From positions 22,926,795 through 22,990,794 of the forward strand of contig CM057002.1 in assembly GCA_029891345.1 (NCBI GenBank): 64,000 nt of DNA. The letters are read 5' to 3'. The translations under genes and the position numbers were made by a program. Below are positions 56,721 to 64,000 of the stretch, piece after piece; position 1 is the stretch's first letter, and every line of letters begins with the position of its first letter. The notes under the pieces are model-generated. The model did no database searches. It was not told where the DNA came from and saw only the letters and a program-made list of their open reading frames with translations. This DNA comes from Dryococelus australis (Eukaryota; Arthropoda; Insecta; Phasmatodea; Phasmatidae).

Positions 56721-57115
56721 TCGCCGGGGAATTTGCATGGAAATGGGCATCAGCCCCACGTTTCCGCGGTAGAGAGTCTGTATTGTTCCCGGCAGAGGCG
56801 CGGGTAAAACTTGCGAGGAAAGGATAAGTGGCGGTATCCTCTAATGAAGCAATTTAACTAATTGCGGGCAATCATCTAGGCGCCCTACGTGGGGGGGGGG
56901 GGAGGAGGGTGGTACGAGGGTAGGAGAGAGAGGTCCCGCGCGCCCGAAAACTCGTCGGCGTCGAGAGAAACTCCGGCCCTCTTCGCAGAAGACGCCGAGC
57001 GTCCTCCATTATTCCCAGGCACGAGAGCGGGGAAGTAAGGGTGTCCATCCATCATCAACGCGGCAGCCGCCTCGGAGAAGCAATCAAATCAAAACGCGAG
57101 CGGGCAAACAATCCC
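56721..57115. other. Unique GC-richer island
   Basis: No repeat family. Contains aaatttgcatggaaatggg, gaagcaatttaactaattgcggg and a G-run at 56891-56903. The mix of CpG-containing sequence and TAAT/ATTTGCAT-like cores could indicate regulatory DNA; this is inference only. Confidence 0.3.
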
Positions 57116-57147
57116 CGGGCAGGGCAGGGCAGGGCAGTGCAGGGCGA
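57116..57147 (+). repeat. (GGGCA)n microsatellite
   Basis: About five gggca units with one variant (gtgca) near 57136. Confidence 0.9.
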
Positions 57148-57412
57148 GCCGAACACGACGGACAAACAGCGGGCACCAAAGTTGCCTCTCCCGCAGGGGG
57201 GTTGCTAGCCCTTCAGTACAGCCCCCACTCTCAGCAAACATGTTTCTGTTCCGCCGTTTACCAGCGCTCTCTCTCTGGGGATGGAGCAACAGCCGTCGGC
57301 CTGCTATACTGGAGCTTCCTTCGACCGGGCGATCTTTTCTAATTTCCTGGATTGTTAATTAACTGCCGCTGGAAAATGGCGTCCTGGAGACTTTCTGCCT
57401 GCCATTGTGTGT

Positions 57413-57471
57413 ATGCTATTCACGGTAAAGTGGGCACTTTTGAATTTTCATTTTACCGTGAATGGCCTATA
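57413..57471. mobile_element. 58-bp miniature remnant of MITE A/B
   Basis: tgctattcacggtaaagtgg, gcacttttgaa, then ttcattttaccgtgaatggc and ctata. The two terminal repeats are almost directly fused; all interior sequence is lost. Confidence 0.85.
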
Positions 57472-57484
57472 TAAAGTACGCGGG

Positions 57485-57745
57485 GCCTTTAATAATTGTG
57501 CTCCAGATCTAGCATGCAGAGTGAGCCATTGCTACCCAGAATCTGACACCAATGGATCCGTTTCCAGAATTGGGATTGGAAAGGGTTTAATAACGTCCCC
57601 AAGTGTTATGCCTGAAGGCTTATCAGGGGACGGCTTGTAAACTAACTTACGACCTACCTCAAACTAACACCCACGTCTTACCTAGGATTCGAACCCAGAA
57701 CCTCCCGCACCGCAACTGACTGCGCCACGGGAGGTCGGCTCCTTC
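57485..57745 (-). mobile_element. tRNA-headed SINE (third type)
   Basis: On the minus strand the head reads gacctcccgtggcgcagtca then gttgcggtgcgggagg and gttctgggttcgaatcctagg (A box ggcgcagtcagt, B box gggttcgaatcc). The body that follows (gtgggtgttagtttgagg, gtaagttagtttacaagcc) is unlike the other two SINE types. The 3' boundary is uncertain. The 3' acceptor half that a real tRNA needs is absent. Confidence 0.7.
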
Positions 57746-58184
57746 TCCAGAGAAAAGCTCGGGTAGGGCCAAACCTTTTCATGACGGTCCTTGCCGGAGC
57801 TGAAGAGACTCTCGACATCAACAACAACAACAAAGAAATTACAAATTTGATCAGTGTTCGGCCACTGGCCATAACTGAACTCTATTATACTTCTAAAATT
57901 AAAATTAATTAATGAACATTCTATATTACGTTATTTATTTATCTTATCGGGTAGTAGCCGAAAAGGGGGTCGTTGGGCATCTTTTTATTCCCCCCTCCCC
58001 CACATTGATCCCAATAAAACGTCGTGAACTCTGTTACATAATCAGTTAGATTAAATAAAAATTCTGTTTTATTTGGAGGGAGGGGGTTTAATTCTGAAGG
58101 AAGTTATTAAAAATAATTTTTTTAAGAGATATGAAAGAAAATACATTTTTTCTATAGTTAAAATGATTGAGAAAGCACTGTGAA
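57746..58184. other. Non-coding gap
   Basis: No recognised feature; AT-rich 57880-58140. Confidence 0.4.
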
Positions 58185-58325
58185 GAGAACTGCACATTGG
58201 TTGTCTGCTATCGCAGTGGAAAGCGACAATTGGACACCGTGGCGACCAATGACAAGTTATATAAACGCACGTGTTTTGAATTCTAGCTTGTCCCAAAATG
58301 AATCCGCGAATTCTTCAGGTCTCTA
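58185..58325 (+). mobile_element. hAT-like MITE family E, right half
   Basis: actgcacattggttgtctgc, gcgacaattgg, aaacgcacgtgttttgaattctagcttgtccc, aatgaatccgcgaattcttcaggtctcta. Matches the right half of 25727-25968; the left half is missing. Confidence 0.8.
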
Positions 58326-58897
58326 AGCATTACTACAGAGGGTATTGAGATGATTGTTGATGGTTTGAAAAAATATTGGGTTACCATCGTTTATATGGGC
58401 TTCTAAGGAGTCCTATGAACTCTGATGTGAGTTCAGGAAGTCGGCTGTTCGTCCCTGCACCGGTGATCAGAAAGCAGTACACTGAGATGACATGATGCTG
58501 AGCGGGAAATGGAGGGGGGGACGTATAACTAAGTTTTCGCCAACCCGGCGCGTGCACTCTCCCGCTAGAGTGACTGAGAATCTGCGTGGTGTGTGGGTGA
58601 GTCAGATGCGCGCCTGCACAATTATTCAAATTCCGCTTGCAGGACAGATGAACTGATTACGGACAGGCCCGACGCTAAACTCATTACTGGGGAGCCTCCG
58701 CGGGTTTCGCACAAAACACTACCCTCCGGCCCCCGCGCAGTGATGCCAACACACCGTGCGCGACCGCCAACCTCGGGAACACACGGTTCACTTATTTATT
58801 TTTCCCCCCTTGCGAACGAAATAATTAACCGGGATCTCTAATACAGCCCCTCCCCCCCTCTCTCCCTCTCTCTGTTTCTACGCGATACATTCTATGT
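58326..58897. other. Non-coding gap
   Basis: No gene or repeat recognised; G-run near 58513 and C-runs near 58805 and 58850. Confidence 0.45.
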
Positions 58898-59108
58898 TAT
58901 AGGCTTTTCACGGTAAAGTGAGAACTTTTGAGGCCCTTGTTACTTTTTTCCTTTCAGCCATTTTTTTTAATCCTTTAACCACCTTATTAAATAAATATTG
59001 CCACGGAAGTAATACAACACAGTGTGTATATTCCACCGCACTCGGAATTTATCGTCTGAGGCTAAAATGAAATTAATATACCGACTATTATTCCGTGAAT
59101 AGCCTATA
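58898..59108 (+). mobile_element. MITE family B copy, shortened right side
   Basis: taggcttttcacggtaaagt, cctttcagccattttttttaat, aaatattgccacggaagtaat, gtgtgtatattccaccgcactcgg, actattattccgtgaatagccta. The gtgctcacttt part of the right end is deleted. Confidence 0.9.
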
Positions 59109-59159
59109 GGGTTTTACGTCGCAACTAATGCACGGAAATCCTATACGCGCAGGAACCTG

Positions 59160-59420
59160 CAACATTGCAGCAGGCTCCGAACTATGCGGGCAACAACACT
59201 GTCTGTTATTTCTTCATGGCGGAGGCTCGACGAAGACCATCACCGCCACACGACAAGGGCGACACTGCCACGCACATCAAGCAAGACATCGCCACTAAGC
59301 GCAAGGCTCTGAACTGGAACTATGGTGTTTTAAGCGACCCGATCATTTTATTGGTGCAAAATCTGTAGTAAGGTTCAATGCAGGATATTTACGTAGGCCC
59401 TATACAGATGTGTATCAGGC
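59160..59420 (-). repeat. Family J-related copy
   Basis: Reverse orientation: cgacaagggcgacactgcc, cattttattggtgcaaaatctgtag, aaggttcaatgcaggata. Matches the tgcattgaac...cacc-aataaaat segment of 13640-13700 and 45370-45400 in reverse. Confidence 0.6.
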
Positions 59421-60594
59421 ACGTATAAATTGAGAAAAAGCGTTCTGAATAAAATTGTTTTCATCTGTATTGGAGTGATCTTAAATTGTATTTCTAATGT
59501 GCATGACGTTTGATCAACTCGACAGAAGCACATGTTTTAATGGTTTCGCGGAAAAAACGTGTATTAGAAACTATCAGCTCAAGCACCGCGTACACTGGCC
59601 CATTAAAGTGCCGCCCAAATCTCCCACAATCTCTCATGTCGCGTGTAGAGTGTAAAATAAAGGTTTCTGTTACGCGCCCCTCACGAACCTAATAGATATC
59701 GCTCTATTCGTTTTTTAAAACTTTGCTGTTTTAAGCGGGGTGGGGGAGGGATGGTTCTTAAACCCAAAATGTTAAATGTTAAAAAAAAAAATGGGGCACA
59801 CATTATCATTAGTTAGTCGGAAGTATTATCCGAAAACTGGATTACCGGAGTGTCTGTATAATGTGTAACGGAGCAAATATTTAGACATCCCAAAACTTAG
59901 TTTGCCGCTGTCATAATATTTAATGGAAATCATTGCGGTTACTTCCTTCACTTAATTCGACTTGGTCTTCACGATGACGTCGCATACTTGGGATTTAAAA
60001 GAGGGCTTAAACCCACATGTAACAATTAACTCTACTCATTACGCACATACGCAAGTGTTCAATTTCCAGTACTTGTAAGTAATACACTCGTGCTTCTGGC
60101 ACAACGTTCAAGATATGTGCCACCATTATAATTCACTTTAGACAATAGTCGGTCTAATTAAGGTACAACACTCTGTACACTTTGAACAAGGTGTGTTCTA
60201 ACAGGGCAACGAACCGAACACAGTGAAATAGGCAAACTCGTGCAGGTGTAGCGTCACGAATGAAGGACAAATACGAGGCTAGGCTTGGGACGCAATTTGA
60301 CCGGACGGGCGGATGGATGGCACGGGCGAAGATCAGGTGGGAATGGAGAGAAGCCGAAAGGAGGGGTGGGGATAAGAAATTGAAAAGGGAGTGGGTCGAG
60401 GTGGGGTCAGGTGGAGGCAGCTGGTCGCGTCATCTTGATGTCCCTTGATCGCCGTTTGAGAGTCGCTCCACTCATCTTGATGGCGCTTCGCCGTTCGACT
60501 TTCGGCCTAGAACCTCCCCAGCAAAGACGCGTATCCGCTGTGGTCATTGCGCATACCTTGGACGAGTGTAAAAAGTTATTTGTGTATGTTTCAA
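59421..60594. other. Non-coding gap
   Basis: No gene or repeat family recognised over ~1.2 kb; 60260-60440 is purine-rich. Confidence 0.45.
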
Positions 60595-60656
60595 CATATA
60601 TATTTGTATGTATGTATGTGAATACATATATATATATGTGTGTGTGTGTGCATGTA
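60595..60656 (+). repeat. Mixed (TA/TGTA/TG)n microsatellite
   Basis: tatatatttgtatgtatgtatg then tacatatatatatatgtgtgtgtgtgtgcatg. Confidence 0.9.
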
Positions 60657-61206
60657 CGTAGTGGACTGAACTCTACCAACGAACTTCGGTAGGTGAAACA
60701 ACAAAAATTAGGTTAGAAAAACCTAGCTACACGACTATAAGCGTGTCTCTTCCAGAAGGCTGTAACAATCCTTAAAAGAGTAGCTGAAATAAAAGTGAAT
60801 ACTAGTAACTCATCCACAATGAATATTTAATCTCTTGAGTTTCTGCGTTAGTGAAAGACGACGATAAATCACTTTAAAAAAATTGGTTGTCGATATCTAC
60901 CCACTTCCTGTATATGTAAAAAAAAAAATAGCGAAGTTAAGGCATGTAGCCATTTCTTACATTTAACCGTTTACCTTGCGATCACATAAAACTGACTAAA
61001 GAATAACAAATGAATGGATTAAACTACACAACAGTAAAAAAAAAAAAAACATTTACGGTATTAACAATTCGAGAAAAAAAAAAAACACCTAAATCACGAC
61101 GGGCTGGAACAAAAATTTGTGCATTGAAAAATGCAACTCTCAGGTAATCTTGGGTTGTTCACTGCGGATTAGTTATTTATCGTATGCGGCACAAGAAAAT
61201 GTTAAA
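60657..61206. other. Non-coding gap
   Basis: AT-rich with A-runs near 60920, 61036 and 61075; nothing else recognised. Confidence 0.45.
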
Positions 61207-61207
61207 T

Positions 61208-61470
61208 TAACGTGTAATTTATTGGGGCCGCGGTGGTCTGGTGGTCAGACTGCTCGCCTCCCGCCAAGGCGGTTGAACGGGGTTCGATTCCCGCCTGGGT
61301 CGATCCCGGATTTCCGCACGTGGTAATCGCGCCGGACAGGGTGTTCTCGAGGATCTGCCATCTGGCCCTCCCTTGCATTCCGGCGCCGTTCGCTCCACAC
61401 TCACCTTCATCGGCTCTCATTACCTCGATTTTATGAGCCACCCAACTATCTCCACTCATCGTAACGTACT
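61208..61470 (+). mobile_element. tRNA-derived SINE (family G), complete
   Basis: ggggccgcggtggtctggtggtcagactgctcgcctcccgccaaggcggttgaacggggttcgattcccgcc: A-box region, anticodon-arm equivalent and a canonical B box ggttcgattcc. Then cccggatttccgcacgtgg, cgccggacagg, ttcatcggctctcattacctcgat, tctccactcatc. Candidate target duplication taacgtgta (61208) and taacgtact (61462). Confidence 0.92.
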
Positions 61471-61577
61471 AACAATGCAACGTTGCAGTATCTTGACCCT
61501 ATGTACCACCCTAATTATTAGTGAGTTCGTCGATAGAGATTTTGTTTTTTTACAAACGTTGTGAGCAAATAATTTAC

Positions 61578-61999
61578 TAAAGGCTGTTCACGATAAAGTG
61601 AGCATTTTTTGATATCAAACTCAGAAAAATGTCACTTCTCCTACCTGCAAATATTTCTCGGGCGCACCGAGTGATACGTGCCCAGTAAGTATGGTAACAA
61701 TGGAGGGAAAGTAGTTCCATATCTAAAAGCCGAATTAAAAGTGTTAGGTATTTGCGATAACTCAAGTTATTTCTTTTGATTTCTGTTTTATTTTTTTTAA
61801 TGCATCTATCAGAATGAGCCAAATGTGTGAAATACATACTTTGCTAATAATTTCATAGTTTCACCTGACCTACGCATGAATAAAGTGACGAGGTCCATGG
61901 CAATGTTAATTTTACATAAGGCGGAAGAACACCAACGTACATATAAGTCAAACTAAGCAGGACTTTCAAAGATGCTCAGTTTACCGTAAACAGCCTATA
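61578..61999 (-). mobile_element. MITE family A copy
   Basis: Reverse orientation, full-length: taaaggctgttcacgataaa, aaactcagaaaaatgtcac, gggcgcaccgagtgatacgtgcc, tcacctgacctacgcatgaataaag, gaacaccaacgtacatataag, gatgctcagtttaccgtaaacagccta. Confidence 0.92.
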
Positions 62000-63783
62000 G
62001 AATAATGCATATAAAGGCGTATTATTTCTTCCGCCAGAAATTTTTTACGTAACTGCGGTGCAAGGCATCAAGCGAAATAAATGCATCGGCACGGCATTAT
62101 ATCTGTTCATAAAATTGACTGATAAAACATAATATGGCGTATTAGGAGTTAATATAACGCCCCACGATCTCTTAAATCAAAGTCGTGATTTAGTTTAGAA
62201 TTATCTTTACACGTGATCATTTCGCACCGGCACCGTTGTGTTCTGAACAACTTTTATTTAGTGCGGAGTTCCTCCTTAGGGCCACGTGTCTAGATAAAAA
62301 AAAAAAAAAAAAATCCTCCCAAGGGGCGCTGCTCGCTCTAACCCAATCGGCACGCACGGCCTCGGAAAGCCACGCCCCCTCTTTCCGGGCGGCATGTAAA
62401 TCAGGTATCGCCCCGGCAGCAGGAAACCCGAAAGGATACCATCCTCCTCTCTTTTTTAGTCTCTTCGTATCTTCCGACCTCTCTTTCTCTCTCGTCTCCT
62501 CCAGGGCCGCTCTCCACGCCGAGGTGCATATATAAAAAAACACGCAGCCAAGATTGGTTCAACTCGCCCCTAACAAAACAAATCAAAATGCTAATCCCAT
62601 ATAAGCTTATTTTGAAGTCGGCACGAGAAGGACGAGAGGGGGGGGGGGGCGAGGGAGGCGAAACTTGCGCGGGGAAATCTTCGCGAGCGTTAACTATACG
62701 CCGTCACGCCGTCCCCTTCGTGCCGGTGCTCGCTTTCGAAATTAATTTAAATTGTATCTAAGCTGGTATTTGTCGCAAAGGGAAAACTCGGACCCGCCCG
62801 GAGGGAAACGGCTAAAGCTCATTTGAATGCGCGTTATCGATCAAATATAAAATTACCGTTTTCTTAGCACCTGCTCTGTACGGGATTGCGTGGAGGGAGA
62901 GGGGGAATTTACAGGAAACAGCTGGCAACCGTCTCACGAGGGGTTGGGGGGGGGGGGATAAAATGCAAGGACTTTAGATTAACGCTAAAAACCCCTCTTC
63001 AAAAAAAATGGCTAACTGAACACTGGCTTATTTCATGAGTAAAAGCAAAGGATATCTTACACCGCTGCATTTCCCAGAAAGGGAACATTTGCAAGGTTGG
63101 GAAGTCGCGCATGCGTGGTTCAACGTATGGCTGGCCACGAAATAAAGTAAAATCTTATACGTTCTGAAATATTATATTGACAGCGACGCACTAATCAATA
63201 CTTCGCTACAGTGATATTTGTTTTAAATTCCCCCTTTTTTTCCGGTAAGAGAAACTGGCGATGGAATTGAGTAATCAAAATATTAAACCTGGAAATTAAA
63301 AACGAAGACAAGTATTTCTAATCGAGAACTGATTGGTCCAATCAACGACGCCATGAAGGGCAGCGCAGGCATCATTAATTTAATACTCGGGACCTGCAAG
63401 ATTTTCGTTTACCCTGTTTCTCAAGGGGCAATGATTTGGTATACTCCACTGAAACGAGAACTACAAAAAAAAAAGTTCAGATTTGTTTAATTTACAATTG
63501 CTAATATTTCGCTGTTTCATACTTCCTTCTGGCGGCCCTGACATCAATATGCACATATCTTTACGCGCGATGCGGCTGTCCGAAACGTTTACTCTATTGC
63601 TAGGAAAGTGGAGCGGTTTCTCGTAAAGACTCTTACAACGGATCGGAATGAAACCAACAACCCCTCGATTGCAAGTAAGGCTTCCTACCACGACCTACAA
63701 GCTGCAATATGTCTCTGAGGCCGTATTTCGTTCCCTATATTTGAAGTAGAATTTTTTGTTTATTTTATAGCTGCTTGTTGCAC

Positions 63784-63786
<3 letters not shown>
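62000..63786. other. Unique stretch with GC-richer island
   Basis: No repeat family in ~1.8 kb. 62220-62540 has overlapping open frames on both strands that cross an A-run (62297-62314) and CT-rich DNA. 62580-62900 is unique, with G-runs at 62639-62650 and TAAT-type cores (ttcgaaattaatttaaattg, gcgcgttatcgatcaaatata). Another G-run is at 62946-62958. Near 63393, gggacctgcaagattttcg resembles a lone D/E end. Confidence 0.4.

Positions 63787-63834
<48 letters not shown>
63787..63834 (+). repeat. (TA)n microsatellite
   Basis: About 48 bases of uninterrupted ta units. Confidence 0.95.
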
Positions 63835-63837
<3 letters not shown>

Positions 63838-64000
63838 CTAATCATTTTATGCATGGGACATTCTCGTGGGAAAAGTGGGATTGTTAAGGATGGGAACGTG
63901 TTGTTAATATGCAAAATCTTATTCTGAAATGGTGAAACAATAAATAATTACTTCAGTGGACATAAATTTTTACATTACACTCCTCGCAATACGCCATGCC
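63835..64000. other. Window edge, no feature
   Basis: Nothing recognised; sequence continues beyond the window. Confidence 0.4.

Noticed and set aside
57680-57745. Possible tRNA gene on the minus strand with good A and B boxes
   Set aside because: The 3' acceptor strand that should pair with cctcccg is absent, and the sequence continues into a SINE-like body.
61227-61300. Possible tRNA gene on the plus strand
   Set aside because: The cloverleaf cannot close at the acceptor stem and the same sequence recurs as the head of a ~250-bp SINE.

Overview
This window reads as repeat-rich, AT-leaning nuclear DNA from an animal, most likely an insect. The support is a degenerate LINE reverse-transcriptase relic, tRNA-derived SINEs, many short inverted-repeat DNA transposons with TA, 8-bp or TTAA targets, and long (TA)n and poly-G/poly-C runs. 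I cannot place it to order. I found no convincing protein-coding exon, no intact tRNA or rRNA gene, no CRISPR array and no bacterial-type operon. The longest open frames (under 200 codons) lie across transposons or low-complexity DNA and look like chance. The window is best read as intergenic or intronic sequence.

Layout. 1-4.4 kb: a LINE relic and a TTAA foldback element. 4.4-6.8 kb: a ~118-bp satellite-like array and a complex repeat that returns in inverted form at 35.5-36.3 kb. 7-16 kb: GC-rich DNA, a 16-17-bp minisatellite, nested transposons, SINEs and a TTAA element. 16-28 kb: dense short DNA transposons, a striking 54-bp perfect inverted repeat around (TA)n, and an exact 4 x 140-bp array inside a transposon. 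28-39 kb: SINEs, several transposon copies and an array of tRNA B-box-like motifs. 39.6-42 kb: quiet AT-rich sequence. 42-55 kb: further elements, one clean nested insertion, a TTAA element and a 565-bp element with CCGGTTGCACC ends. 54.5-55.5 kb: a large foldback with a 47-bp x 5 array in one arm. 56-64 kb: sparser repeats alternating with unique GC-richer islands that could be regulatory.

Repeat families named here. A (~400 bp), B (~220 bp) and C (~350-400 bp) have unrelated interiors but share ends resembling TAGGCTRTTCACGGT followed by a CACTTTT block, and a TA target; one transposase probably mobilised all three, and together they make about 30 elements. D/E have ends like TAGGGA..TTCGCG, and five copies show 8-bp target duplications, which is hAT-like. 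J and the 2.8-kb foldback use TTAA targets. G is a ~250-bp tRNA-derived SINE; two other tRNA-headed SINE types occur at 28.4 and 57.7 kb. Nesting gives a relative chronology: C is older than both A and SINE G, and A is older than B at 49.2 kb. No transposase is encoded here, so every DNA element is non-autonomous.
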